Below are positions 38,175 to 47,306 of a stretch of DNA of 64,000 nucleotides, in pieces (within the stretch, counting starts at the first letter, position 1; each line of letters opens with the position of its first letter). The stretch spans positions 1-64,000 of the forward strand of contig NZ_JAHCTB010000007.1 in NCBI RefSeq assembly GCF_018476645.1. Direction: 5' to 3'. The notes beneath the pieces are model-generated. The model was not told where the DNA came from. It did not search any database and was given only the letters and a program-made list of their open reading frames with translations. The translations under genes and the position numbers were made by a program. This DNA is from Aequorivita echinoideorum. Its GTDB lineage: Bacteria; Bacteroidota; Bacteroidia; Flavobacteriales; Flavobacteriaceae.

Positions 38175-41100
38175 ATGATTTTTAAAAGAAAATATTTCTA
38201 TTTTATTTTAACCATTGCATTGACGTCGTGCGCAACGTATGCGCCACAATATAAATTTCCGGATGCCAATCCCATTTATCCATCTGAAAAAACGGTTGAA
38301 AAAACTTTTTATTTAGTGGGTGATGCGGGTCTTTCGCCTATGGGCGGGATGAGCGAGGCGTTGCAGACTTTCAAAAATTATCTTTCGAAAGAGAAAGTAA
38401 ATGACAATTACACTATTTATTTAGGAGATAACATTTATCCTTCAGGATTGGAGCCAGAGGGAGATCCAAAAAGGAAAATGTCTGAAAATATGATTGATGC
38501 CCAGTATAAAGCCGTAAAGGATTATACTGGGCAAACTGTTTTTATACCCGGAAACCACGAATATTACAGTGGGGGCGTGGTGGGCCTAAAGCGGGAGGAG
38601 GATTACGTGGAAAAACTTTTTGGTGGCGAAGATGCTTTTAGGCCAAGCAACGGTTGCCCATTAGAAAGTGTAAACGTTTCAGATGATATTCAATTGATTG
38701 TTATTGATTCGCAATGGTATTTGGAGGATTGGAACAAAAATCCAACGATGAATAAAGATTGCGACATAAAATCACGTGAAAAATTCTTCATTGAACTGAA
38801 TCTGGAAATTCAAAAAAATAAAAATAAGACCATTGTTTTTGCAATGCACCATCCTATGTACACAGATGGTAATCACGGCGGTTATTTTGCCTTGGAAAAA
38901 CATTTGTATCCCCTTCAGAAAAAAATACCCATGCCTTTTTTGGCATCCATTGTGGTTCAGGTGCGTTCGCAGGGAGGTGTCTCGGTGCAGGACAGGTACA
39001 ATGAGTTATATAACAATTTGATGAATAGACTTCAACAGATTGTAAAGAACCACAAACGAGTTGTATTTGTTTCCGGCCATGACCACACGTTACAGTATAT
39101 CGAGGATGGTAATTTTAGGCAGATTGTTTCCGGAAGCGGTTCAAAGGAGTCTTATGCGGCCACGGGCGAGAATGGATATTTCAGTAACGGAAGGCAGGGT
39201 TTTGCCGTTCTCGATGTCTTTACAGATGGTTCCTCTTGGGTTCGTTATTATGCGGGAGATGAAAATTTTGAACCTGAGATAATTTTTCAAAAAGAAGTGA
39301 TTCCCGCTCCGGTCAATGTGGATTTGAATCAATTTCAGGAAGAATTCCCGTCTGAAGTATCCGTTCCCATCTATAAGCAGGACAGTATTCGCGAAGCACT
39401 TTTTTTCAAAACAATTTGGGGCCAAAAATACGAGAATGCATATTCCACTTCGGTTCGTGCAAATGTTGCCGTGCTGGATACTTTATATGGTGGTCTTACT
39501 GTTATCAGGGAAGGAAAGGAATTGGATTACAGATCGCTCGTGCTACGTGATAAAAAAGGAAATCGCTACCGAATGCGGGCAATGGGTAAAAATGCGCTTC
39601 AGATTTCGGAGAAATTGGTATTTGATGCTAACAATGAAAACCCAGCGCAAGTTGAGAAACAGGAGGTTCCAAAGCCAGAAATTCTGAATGTAGATTTCTA
39701 TACGGCATCGCATCCTTATGCCGTGATGGCAATTCCGTATATGGCAAAGGCCATCAACGTTTTTTATACTACGCCGGAGCTTTTTTATGTTCCGAAACAA
39801 AAAAGATTGGGCAACTACAATGACAATTTTGGGGATGAACTTTATTTGATTTCCGTGGAACCTTCCGAAAGAAGTGAAGGAGAAGTTTTATTTGAGTACC
39901 CCGATGATGTAGAAACCACAGATGATATTTTAATAAAATTACGTAAGACCGGAAATGTTTTTGTTGATGAACAGAGCTATATAAAATCACGACTTTTTGA
40001 TATGTTAATAGGCGATTGGGACCGTGAAAATGACCACTGGCGCTGGGCACAGTATGACAACAATACTGGGGAAGACGTTTATGTGCCAATCGCAAAGAAT
40101 AGGGACGAGGCTTTTTCAAGTTTTGAGGGCAATATTCTGGATATTACGAGATCCATTTTTGGCGGAACTAGGCAATCACACGTTTATTCCAAAAATTTGA
40201 CAGATTTAAAATGGTTCAATCAAGAAGGAACTATTCTGGATCGCGCGCTTATTCAAAATTCAGGAAGAAATCAATGGAAATTTTTAGCCACCGTTATCCA
40301 GGATAGCATTACAGATTCCATAATTGACAATGCTTTCGAAAAAATTCCACAAGAAGTCCAAGATGAATCACTTCAAAATATAAAAAAAATTTTGAAGGAA
40401 AGAAAAAAGAATCTGGTTGATATTGCGGACAGATACTACACCTATTTATCAACCCTTCAGACCATAGTGGGGACGGATTATGATGATATTTTCGAAATAA
40501 CTAGACTACCCGATGGCAAAACAAATATAAAGACATACACTACCATCAACGGCGTAAAGTCTGATACGCTGATTGATAGAACCTTTTCGCATAAGGATAC
40601 AAAAGAACTTTGGCTCTACGGATTGAATGGAAATGACAGTTTTAGAATAGTGGGCGATCACAATGATTTGATTTATGTGAGAGCCGTTGGAGGGCACGGA
40701 ACAGATAGCTATGATTTGGAAGAAGGAAGGCGTGTGAAGGTGTATGACTATCAAAATTTAGAAAGTACCGTGGTAGAAAAAAAAGGCGGAAGTTTACGTT
40801 TTACAGATGTTTATAATCTGAATACGTATGATTACCGGAAGCAGATAGACCGCACCCACGGCGTAGTTTCCGCAATTGGTTACAATCCTGATGATGGTTT
40901 TAGGGCGGCGGCACAGTATATATTTAGAATCGATAATTTTCAAAAAAATCCGTTCTCACAAAGGCACACGCTCAATGCAGCATATTTTACGGATGTTGAC
41001 AGCTATGAACTTGCATATACCGGTGAATTTGCAAATATTAAAGATGATTTGAACCTAAGCTTGGGCGGAAGATATACCAGCCCAAATTACACCATAAATT

Positions 41101-41885
41101 TCTTTGGCTTCGGAAATGAAACCGAGAATTTACAAGAGGAAGCCGGTTTTGATTTCAACAGGATCAAGGTTCAAAATATTTCTGCAAACGTGGGGCTTCT
41201 TCGCAATAGCCTTTTTGGAAGTTTCTTTAAACTCCAAACATCCTTTGAAACCTATAGGGTTGATGATAGCGGAACTAATTTTTTCAATTTAATCGGGAAT
41301 CAAACCACTGATAATAAATATTTTGGAACGCTTGAAGGAATCTACAATTACCGAAGTGCGGACGATGTAATTAACCCAACGCTCGGGATGATGTTTGATC
41401 TTCAATTGGGCGTAACGGATAATCTTGAAGATAATTCAAGGGTTTTTGGCTTTTTAAAATCAAGAATTGGTTTTTATAATACCTTGATACGTGATAGGAG
41501 TTTGGTTTTGAAAACCAATTTGAGAACCCATTTAAATTTTGGAAACCAATACGAATTCTATCAAGCTGCTTTTATTGGCGGAGACAGTGATCTGCGCGGT
41601 TATCGTGCAGAACGATTTATGGGAAGATCTGCACTTGTGGGAAGTGCCGATTTACGCTACAAATTTCCGTCTTTTAAAATTGGTATTATCCCGATAAATA
41701 TTGGAATCTATGGCGGTGCAGATTTGGGACGGGTTTGGCAACGTAATGAAACTTCGAAAAAATGGCATAATTCCCGAGGTGGAGGATTGTACATCAATGG
41801 TTCCGGTGGGCTAAATGGTAGTTTTAGCGCCTTTAATTCTACGGAAGGAACAAGGGTAACTTTCGGTCTCGGATTTGATTTCTAA
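38175..41885 (+). CDS. Lipoprotein: intact phosphoesterase, kinase-like segment, outer-membrane barrel
   Basis: 1,236 residues, same plan as the preceding gene: lipobox (ALTSC), phosphoesterase, central domain, BamA/D15-type barrel (LRGYRAERF, ending GFDF). Here the phosphoesterase metal site is complete: VGDAG, YLGDNIYPSG, PGNHEYYSGG, AMHHPMYTDGNHGG and SGHDHTLQY. The central loop reads DWDRE (Asp614-Glu618) in place of DWDRH. The protein would be anchored at the outer membrane, with the phosphoesterase probably acting on a phosphoester in the periplasm or at the surface; the substrate is unknown. It is probably co-transcribed with its paralogue (5 bp gap) and is followed by a terminator. 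Confidence 0.85.
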   Translation: MIFKRKYFYFILTIALTSCATYAPQYKFPDANPIYPSEKTVEKTFYLVGDAGLSPMGGMSEALQTFKNYLSKEKVNDNYTIYLGDNIYPSGLEPEGDPKRKMSENMIDAQYKAVKDYTGQTVFIPGNHEYYSGGVVGLKREEDYVEKLFGGEDAFRPSNGCPLESVNVSDDIQLIVIDSQWYLEDWNKNPTMNKDCDIKSREKFFIELNLEIQKNKNKTIVFAMHHPMYTDGNHGGYFALEKHLYPLQKKIPMPFLASIVVQVRSQGGVSVQDRYNELYNNLMNRLQQIVKNHKRVVFVSGHDHTLQYIEDGNFRQIVSGSGSKESYAATGENGYFSNGRQGFAVLDVFTDGSSWVRYYAGDENFEPEIIFQKEVIPAPVNVDLNQFQEEFPSEVSVPIYKQDSIREALFFKTIWGQKYENAYSTSVRANVAVLDTLYGGLTVIREGKELDYRSLVLRDKKGNRYRMRAMGKNALQISEKLVFDANNENPAQVEKQEVPKPEILNVDFYTASHPYAVMAIPYMAKAINVFYTTPELFYVPKQKRLGNYNDNFGDELYLISVEPSERSEGEVLFEYPDDVETTDDILIKLRKTGNVFVDEQSYIKSRLFDMLIGDWDRENDHWRWAQYDNNTGEDVYVPIAKNRDEAFSSFEGNILDITRSIFGGTRQSHVYSKNLTDLKWFNQEGTILDRALIQNSGRNQWKFLATVIQDSITDSIIDNAFEKIPQEVQDESLQNIKKILKERKKNLVDIADRYYTYLSTLQTIVGTDYDDIFEITRLPDGKTNIKTYTTINGVKSDTLIDRTFSHKDTKELWLYGLNGNDSFRIVGDHNDLIYVRAVGGHGTDSYDLEEGRRVKVYDYQNLESTVVEKKGGSLRFTDVYNLNTYDYRKQIDRTHGVVSAIGYNPDDGFRAAAQYIFRIDNFQKNPFSQRHTLNAAYFTDVDSYELAYTGEFANIKDDLNLSLGGRYTSPNYTINFFGFGNETENLQEEAGFDFNRIKVQNISANVGLLRNSLFGSFFKLQTSFETYRVDDSGTNFFNLIGNQTTDNKYFGTLEGIYNYRSADDVINPTLGMMFDLQLGVTDNLEDNSRVFGFLKSRIGFYNTLIRDRSLVLKTNLRTHLNFGNQYEFYQAAFIGGDSDLRGYRAERFMGRSALVGSADLRYKFPSFKIGIIPINIGIYGGADLGRVWQRNETSKKWHNSRGGGLYINGSGGLNGSFSAFNSTEGTRVTFGLGFDF

Positions 41886-41894
41886 AAATTGATA

Positions 41895-41930
41895 CATTAA
41901 AAAACCCGCTAAAAAGCGGGTTTTTTAATG
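41895..41930. terminator. Bidirectional terminator between the phosphoesterase-barrel pair and dps
   Basis: A perfect 16-bp stem (AAAAAACCCGCT/AGCGGGTTTTTT core, 4-base loop) with A and T runs on both sides. It serves the convergent genes. Confidence 0.93.
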
Positions 41931-41939
41931 TATGTAATT

Positions 41940-42431
41940 CTAAATTTCAGGATGGTTTTGTGAGGTTTTCATGGTCCAGGCATCCAGCATCCAGCTCACT
42001 TTTTCAAGATCAGCAATAAAGCTTCCTATCATATCAATAGTTCCTTCATCGCCGGCAGCATCGGCTTTTTCTACCACTTTTCGCATTTGTTTCAGTAAAA
42101 GTCCGTGGTCTTCCAAAAGAATTTTTACCATCTCAGTATCTTTTGTTTCTGAAGGTGATTCTTTTAGATTGCTTATTTTCAAATAATCAGTAAAATTGCT
42201 TGTAGGTTGAAAGCGAAGCGTTAAAATACGCTCGGCAATTTCGTCAACTTTTATTTTTGCGTCTTCATACATTTCTTCAAATTTTATATGAAGATCAAAA
42301 AAATTGGGTCCTACCACATTCCAGTGAAAATTTCGCAATTTTTGATAATACATATGGTAATCTGCCAACAGTATATTCATCTGTTCGGCCGTGGCCGTAA
42401 TTTTCTTTTTATCAAGATTTAAATAATTCAT
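41940..42431 (-). CDS. dps: Dps-family DNA-protecting ferritin
   Basis: Dps forms 12-mers that oxidise and store iron and shield DNA from peroxide. The 163 residues are an all-helical ferritin-like protein with the ferroxidase-centre segments QKLRNFHWNVVGPNFFDLHIKFEEMYED (split: FHWNV about 37-41, DLHIKFEEMYED about 46-57) typical of Dps. A further conserved helix contains the DHGLLLKQMR segment. ATG start. It is transcribed alone toward a strong shared terminator; the promoter should lie in 42432-42560, opposite cysQ. No OxyR site could be judged by eye. Confidence 0.93.
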   Translation of the reverse strand: MNYLNLDKKKITATAEQMNILLADYHMYYQKLRNFHWNVVGPNFFDLHIKFEEMYEDAKIKVDEIAERILTLRFQPTSNFTDYLKISNLKESPSETKDTEMVKILLEDHGLLLKQMRKVVEKADAAGDEGTIDMIGSFIADLEKVSWMLDAWTMKTSQNHPEI

Positions 42432-42536
42432 TTATATAGTTTTTGGTTATTCCCAAAGATACTTCATTGAAGATAATTTTTGCAATTCTGAAAAAAGGTT
42501 TAGTGTTTTTTTAACGGCAATAAAGATTCCGTATCA

Positions 42537-42567
42537 CTTTTAAAGCCTTCGGTTTATTGTAACTTTG
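42537..42567 (+). promoter_or_regulatory. Bacteroidota-type promoter of cysQ
   Basis: CTTT, 19 bp, TAACTTTG; the -7 box is a full TAnnTTTG match and the -33 box is approximate. It ends 6 bp before the cysQ ATG. Confidence 0.55.
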
Positions 42568-42573
42568 GAATCT

Positions 42574-43380
42574 ATGAATGAAAATGAACTCAAGTCCTAT
42601 TTGGAAACCGCCATAGTTGCTTCGCTAAAGGCCGGACGGGAAATATTGAAAATTTACGATACCAACTTTGATGTTGAAATTAAGGAAGATAATTCTCCTT
42701 TAACGCAAGCCGATAAAAACGCAAATAAGGTTATCAATTACTATCTTCAACAAACCAATATTCCAATAATTAGCGAAGAAAACAAGCAATTGCCTTACGC
42801 TGAAAGAAAACACTGGACGCGTTGCTGGATTGTTGATCCGCTGGATGGAACAAAGGAATTTATAAAAAGAAATGGCGAATTTACCGTAAATATCGCGCTT
42901 GTAGAAAATGGCAATCCTGTACTTGGAGTGATTTATGTTCCTGTGACCAAGGAATTGTATTTCACTTCAGAAGATTTAAAAAATTCAAAAAAAATAACAA
43001 TTACTTCCGAAGATGAAACTATTGAAAATATTTTTAAGAATTCTTCGGTTATAAAGCCTTCAGCAATCAGCGATACTGTGAAAATTGTGGGAAGTCGGTC
43101 GCATTTAAATGATAATACAAAAAAATTCATTTCAGAAATTGAAAAAAAACATAGTGTTGAAATGGTCTCAAAAGGGAGCTCAATAAAGTTCTGTCTGGTA
43201 GCTGAAGGCGCAGCACACATTTATCCCAGATACGCGCCCACAATGGAATGGGATACCGCGGCGGGCCACGCGATATGCAAAACTGCCGGAGTAGAGGTAA
43301 TTGACCATAAAACCAAAAAACCGATGATCTACAACAGGCCCAATCTGCTGAATAACTATTTTATAGTAAGTTCACTGTGA
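42574..43380 (+). CDS. cysQ: 3'(2'),5'-bisphosphate nucleotidase
   Basis: CysQ removes the 3'-phosphate from PAP (and PAPS), the product left after sulfate transfer or reduction. It has the inositol-monophosphatase fold and is Mg-dependent. It carries IISEENKQLPYAER and the metal motif WIVDPLDGTKEFIKRNGEFTVNIAL (core about 89-113), with the second site WDTAAGHAI (about 226-234). It has 268 residues from ATG 42574; the TTG nine bases earlier lies in the promoter. It heads the plus-strand cysQ-cysC-cysD-cysN group, consistent with removing PAP made when PAPS is used. Confidence 0.95.
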   Translation: MNENELKSYLETAIVASLKAGREILKIYDTNFDVEIKEDNSPLTQADKNANKVINYYLQQTNIPIISEENKQLPYAERKHWTRCWIVDPLDGTKEFIKRNGEFTVNIALVENGNPVLGVIYVPVTKELYFTSEDLKNSKKITITSEDETIENIFKNSSVIKPSAISDTVKIVGSRSHLNDNTKKFISEIEKKHSVEMVSKGSSIKFCLVAEGAAHIYPRYAPTMEWDTAAGHAICKTAGVEVIDHKTKKPMIYNRPNLLNNYFIVSSL

Positions 43381-43473
43381 AATATATACTTGCAGATTTC
43401 AGAAAAAATGATTTTATAGTATCTTCACAAACGCAATTTGCCGCACGGCAATCGGTTCTAAAATTTGGCTGAG

Positions 43474-44070
43474 ATGGAAAATATAATTCCCCATAAATTC
43501 AACATTGGCAAGACAGAGCGAGCTGGACTCAAAAACCACGACACGGTGCTTCTCTGGTTTACGGGCCTTTCAGGTTCCGGCAAGTCCACCATTGCGAATG
43601 CCCTGGAAACGGAACTATATCATAAAAAGATACACACCTATATTTTGGACGGTGACACTATAAGAAAGGGCCTTAACGGAAATCTTGGTTTTTCAGAAGA
43701 AGATAGAAGCGAAAACATAAGGCGCATTGCCGAAGTTGCCAATTTGATGCTGGATGCAGGATTGGTGGTTATGGCATCATTTATTTCGCCCTACCGCGAG
43801 GATCGCGAACAGGTAAAACGAATTGTTGGGTATACCAAAATGATTGAAATTTTTATAAATACACCAATTGAAACCTGCGAAATAAGGGATGTAAAAGGTC
43901 TTTACGAAAAGGCACGGAAAGGTGAAATAAAGAACTTCACCGGCGTAGATGCACCATACGAAGCACCATTGGCGCCAGATATTGAAATAGATACAACAAA
44001 AATGTCAATCAATGAGGCGGTGAATTTGATATTAATAAAGATTTCATCAAAAATTGAAATAAGAAACTGA
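43474..44070 (+). CDS. cysC: Adenylylsulfate kinase
   Basis: APS kinase phosphorylates adenylylsulfate to PAPS. The protein has the P-loop GLSGSGKST (about 31-39), the DGDTIRKGLNGNLGFSEEDRSENIRRIAEVA block (core DGDTIRKGLN about 59-68) and the ASFISPYREDRE motif. The 198 residues are of normal length. The ATG at 43474 is used; an in-frame TTG three codons upstream is less likely. Next in line are cysD and cysN, so the pathway sulfate - APS - PAPS - PAP recycling is complete in this cluster. Confidence 0.95.
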   Translation: MENIIPHKFNIGKTERAGLKNHDTVLLWFTGLSGSGKSTIANALETELYHKKIHTYILDGDTIRKGLNGNLGFSEEDRSENIRRIAEVANLMLDAGLVVMASFISPYREDREQVKRIVGYTKMIEIFINTPIETCEIRDVKGLYEKARKGEIKNFTGVDAPYEAPLAPDIEIDTTKMSINEAVNLILIKISSKIEIRN

Positions 44071-44103
44071 AGCTGAATTAATCTGCAGATTATACTAAAA
44101 AGT

Positions 44104-45009
44104 ATGAATAAATATTATTTGAATTATTTGGATGAGCTGGAATCTGAAGCAATTTATATTCTTCGTGAGGTTTGGGCACAGTTTCAAAATCCAGTAATTC
44201 TCTTTTCTGGCGGAAAAGATTCAATTGTGGTGACTTATTTGGCAAAAAAGGCTTTTTTTCCATCAAAAATTCCCTTTCCGCTTTTGCACGTGGATACGGG
44301 CCATAATTTTCCCGAAACGCTTCAATTTCGAGATGAGTTAATTAAAGATTTGGGACTTACACTTCTTGTAGCCTCAGTTCAAGAATCGATAAATAGCGGA
44401 AGAGTCTCCGAAGAAAAAGGAAAAAGCGCTACACGAAATGCGCTTCAGATTACAACATTACTCGACGCTATTGAGCATCATAAAATTGATTGCGCCATTG
44501 GCGGCGGAAGGAGGGATGAGGAAAAAGCACGCGCAAAAGAGCGGTTTTTTTCGCATCGGGATGATTTTGGACAGTGGGATCCCAAAAACCAGCGGCCCGA
44601 ACTTTGGAATATTTTAAACGGAAAACATTTTGAAGGCGAACATTTTAGGGCCTTTCCCATTAGCAATTGGACTGAAATGGATGTGTGGAATTACATTGAA
44701 CGCGAAAACATCAAAATTCCTTCGTTATATCTGGCACACCAGCGGGAGGTGGTTTGGCGAAACCAATGTTGGATTCCATTTTCAGAATTTTTGAAATTGG
44801 ATGAAAATGAAAAAGTTGTTTCAAAGAAAATTCGCTTTAGAACATTGGGAGATATTACTATTACCGGAGGAATTGAATCTGAGGCAGATACTGTCAATAA
44901 AATAGTTTTTGAAGTTGCAGCAATGAAGCAAACCGAACGCGGAAATAGAAGCGATGATAAGCGCAGTGAAACCAGTATGGAGGACAGAAAGCGACAGGGA
45001 TATTTTTAA
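44104..45009 (+). CDS. cysD: Sulfate adenylyltransferase subunit 2
   Basis: CysD makes APS from sulfate and ATP, driven by the GTPase CysN. It is an N-type ATP pyrophosphatase: ILFSGGKDSIVV (PP-loop, about 32-43), HVDTGHNFPETL (about 64-75), AIGGGRRDEEKARAKERFFS and the C-terminal RQGYF end. 301 residues, as in E. coli (302). ATG start. It lies 33 bp after cysC and 17 bp before cysN, clearly one transcript. The GGRRDEEKARAK block is the APS-binding segment of the family. Confidence 0.96.
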   Translation: MNKYYLNYLDELESEAIYILREVWAQFQNPVILFSGGKDSIVVTYLAKKAFFPSKIPFPLLHVDTGHNFPETLQFRDELIKDLGLTLLVASVQESINSGRVSEEKGKSATRNALQITTLLDAIEHHKIDCAIGGGRRDEEKARAKERFFSHRDDFGQWDPKNQRPELWNILNGKHFEGEHFRAFPISNWTEMDVWNYIERENIKIPSLYLAHQREVVWRNQCWIPFSEFLKLDENEKVVSKKIRFRTLGDITITGGIESEADTVNKIVFEVAAMKQTERGNRSDDKRSETSMEDRKRQGYF

Positions 45010-45026
45010 TATTCAAGAAAAAAAGA

Positions 45027-46283
45027 ATGGAAATAGATAAAAATCAATTACTTAGATTTACTACTGCCGGAAGTGTGGATGACGGTAAAAGTACTTTGAT
45101 AGGGAGATTGTTGTATGATAGCAAATCCATTTTTGAAGATCAAATTGCAGCGGTAGAAACTACCAGTAAGAGAAAAGGACACGAAGGAATTGATCTCGCA
45201 TTGTTTACCGATGGTTTACGGGATGAACGCGAACAAGGTATCACAATTGACGTGGCCTATCGCTATTTTACCACTCCCAAGCGCAAATTTATAATTGCTG
45301 ATACGCCCGGCCATATTCAATATACCCGAAATATGGTTACGGGAGCATCCACAGCCAATGCCGCACTTATTTTGGTAGATGCCCGCCACGGAGTTATTGA
45401 ACAAACCAAACGGCACGCTTTTATTGCTTCGCTTTTGCAAATACCGCATATTGTGGTCTGTATCAATAAAATGGATCTGGTTGATTATTCAGAAGAAATA
45501 TTTCAGCGCATAATGCATGATTTTGAAGGTTTCTCTTCAAAACTTTACGTGAAGGATATTCAATTTTTACCCATTAGCGCTTTGCACGGGGATAATGTGG
45601 TAAACAGATCCACGAATATGGATTGGTATCAAGGAGCGCCATTGCTATATACCTTAGAGACTATGCATATTGGGAGTGACATCAATAAAATTGATGCACG
45701 CTTTCCTGTGCAGACGGTTCTTCGGCCACAGCGGGATGAATTTATAGATTATCGCGGATATGCTGGGCGGGTTGCAAGCGGAATTTTTAGACCGGGTGAT
45801 GATATTGTAGTTATGCCATCGGGTTTTGCTTCAAAAATAAAGAGCATCGATACAATGACAGGGACAATTTCTGAAGCTTTTGCACCTATGAGTGTTGCTA
45901 TAACCCTGGAAGACGATATAGACATAAGTCGCGGGGATATGATTGTAAAAACCAATAACCAACCAAAGGCCGTCCAGGAATTTGATGCCATGCTCTGCTG
46001 GTTGCATAATACTGCTGCAAAGTCGCGAGCTAAATATAGCATTCGGCATACGAGTAATGATCAAAAAGCAATGATAACAAACGTTGTCTATAAGATTGAT
46101 ATAAACACATACGCAAGGGAAGAAGATAATAAAGAACTGGAAATGAATAGCATTGCACGCGTGACGCTGCGTACAACCCGCCCCATAATGGCTGATGAAT
46201 ACCGGGAGAATCGTGCTACCGGAAGTTTTATTCTTATTGACAACACAACACACGAAACCGTAGCTGCCGGAATGATTGTGTGA
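45027..46283 (+). CDS. cysN: Sulfate adenylyltransferase subunit 1 (GTPase)
   Basis: CysN is an EF-Tu-like GTPase that couples GTP hydrolysis to APS formation by CysD. Visible are G1 TAGSVDDGKSTLIGRLLYDS (about 13-32), the G2 region with EREQGITIDVAYR (about 68-80), G3 DTPGHIQYTRNM (about 92-103) and G4 NKMDLVD (about 147-153), followed by two beta-barrel domains. The 418 residues are shorter than E. coli CysN (475) but usual for bacteria with separate CysC. ATG start. It is the last gene of the sulfate-activation group; udk has its own promoter box. Confidence 0.95.
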   Translation: MEIDKNQLLRFTTAGSVDDGKSTLIGRLLYDSKSIFEDQIAAVETTSKRKGHEGIDLALFTDGLRDEREQGITIDVAYRYFTTPKRKFIIADTPGHIQYTRNMVTGASTANAALILVDARHGVIEQTKRHAFIASLLQIPHIVVCINKMDLVDYSEEIFQRIMHDFEGFSSKLYVKDIQFLPISALHGDNVVNRSTNMDWYQGAPLLYTLETMHIGSDINKIDARFPVQTVLRPQRDEFIDYRGYAGRVASGIFRPGDDIVVMPSGFASKIKSIDTMTGTISEAFAPMSVAITLEDDIDISRGDMIVKTNNQPKAVQEFDAMLCWLHNTAAKSRAKYSIRHTSNDQKAMITNVVYKIDINTYAREEDNKELEMNSIARVTLRTTRPIMADEYRENRATGSFILIDNTTHETVAAGMIV

Positions 46284-46329
46284 ATTGGGTTTTTGAAACC
46301 CCTCAACCACACACTTAAAACCTTTTCCA

Positions 46330-46337
46330 TACCTTTG
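46330..46337 (+). promoter_or_regulatory. -7 promoter box (TACCTTTG) of udk operon
   Basis: A full TAnnTTTG match, 16 bp before the udk ATG. No clear -33 partner at 19 bp. Confidence 0.45.
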
Positions 46338-46353
46338 TACAAACCTAAAAACT

Positions 46354-46974
46354 ATGCTCATTATTGGCATTGCCGGCGGCACCGGAAGCGGAAAAACTAC
46401 TGTTGTGGACCAGATTGTGGCAGAATTACCAGCAGATGAGGTCTGTGTAATTTCACAAGATTCCTATTATCACGATACCAGCGAACTTACCTACGCGGAA
46501 CGTGTAAAAATTAATTTTGACCATCCCAATTCCATCGATTTTGATCTTTTGGTAAGCCATTTGGAAGAACTTCGGCAGGGAAATTCATTTGAGCAGCCCG
46601 TATATTCTTTTGTGGAGCACAACCGCACCGGCGAGACCATTACCACATTTCCGAAAAAAGTAATTATTGTCGAGGGAATTCTTATCTTAACGCACCCCGA
46701 TATCCGTGAAATGTTCGACATTAAAATTTTTGTGCACGCAGATAGCGACGAACGGTTGATTCGCCGTTTAAAAAGGGACATCGCAGACCGCGGACGCGAT
46801 TTGGAAGAAGTTTTAAACCGTTACCAGACCACGCTAAAGCCAATGCACCAGCAATTTATTGAACCAACCAAGGAGTACGCGGATATCATCATCCCCACAA
46901 ATCGTTACAACACCGTGGCGGTAAATGTAATACGCAGTATTATAAATCAAAAACTTAACTATTCGGAGCTGTGA
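46354..46974 (+). CDS. udk: Uridine kinase
   Basis: Phosphorylates uridine and cytidine to UMP and CMP with ATP or GTP (pyrimidine salvage, cytosol). The P-loop GIAGGTGSGKTTVV is at about 5-18, followed by SQDSYYHD (about 36-43), NFDHPNSIDFDLL (about 55-67), the VIIVEGILIL block and the RLKRDIADRGRDLEEVLNRY lid (core about 130-149). 206 residues, normal. ATG start. Its stop overlaps the GTG start of the next gene by 4 bp, so udk, the DivIC-like gene and mutA are translationally linked. Confidence 0.96.
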   Translation: MLIIGIAGGTGSGKTTVVDQIVAELPADEVCVISQDSYYHDTSELTYAERVKINFDHPNSIDFDLLVSHLEELRQGNSFEQPVYSFVEHNRTGETITTFPKKVIIVEGILILTHPDIREMFDIKIFVHADSDERLIRRLKRDIADRGRDLEEVLNRYQTTLKPMHQQFIEPTKEYADIIIPTNRYNTVAVNVIRSIINQKLNYSEL

Positions 46975-47306
46975 AGTTTTCAGAATTCAGACAGAAAAAA
47001 TGGGTGCGGGTGGTGAGCAATAAATATATGCTCATTCTCATACTTTTTGTGGTTTGGATGGTGTTTTTTGATACAAATTCATATCTAATTCATCACGAGC
47101 TGGATCACGACATCAATGGGCTCGAGGAAAATAGGGATTTCTATAAAAATGAAATCGATAGCGATAAGGCGTTTATAAAAAAAATGGAGGACAGTAATGA
47201 AATGGAAAAGTTCGCTCGCGAAAAATATTATCTGAAAAAAGAAAACGAGGATATTTTCATTATCGAAAACGAAGATTCCATCAAAGAAAAAAAAGAAAAT
47301 GAATGA
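46971..47306 (+). CDS. Septum formation initiator family protein (DivIC/FtsB-like)
   Basis: A 111-residue bitopic membrane protein. It has a short cytosolic start, one TM helix (about 20-37), then a coiled coil (DINGLEENRDFYKNEIDSDKAFIKKMEDSNEMEKFAREKYYLKKENEDIF; core about 45-95) ending in the FAREKYYLKK motif typical of the DivIC/FtsB family, which bridges FtsL and FtsQ in the divisome. It starts with GTG overlapping the udk stop. It overlaps mutA by 8 bp. The C-terminal tail is very rich in Glu and Lys. Confidence 0.9.
   Translation: MKFSEFRQKKWVRVVSNKYMLILILFVVWMVFFDTNSYLIHHELDHDINGLEENRDFYKNEIDSDKAFIKKMEDSNEMEKFAREKYYLKKENEDIFIIENEDSIKEKKENE

Noticed and set aside
45831-46382. 183-codon minus-strand frame over cysN
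   Set aside because: Antisense shadow of cysN, whose GTPase motifs are complete; the shadow's translation has no domain pattern.
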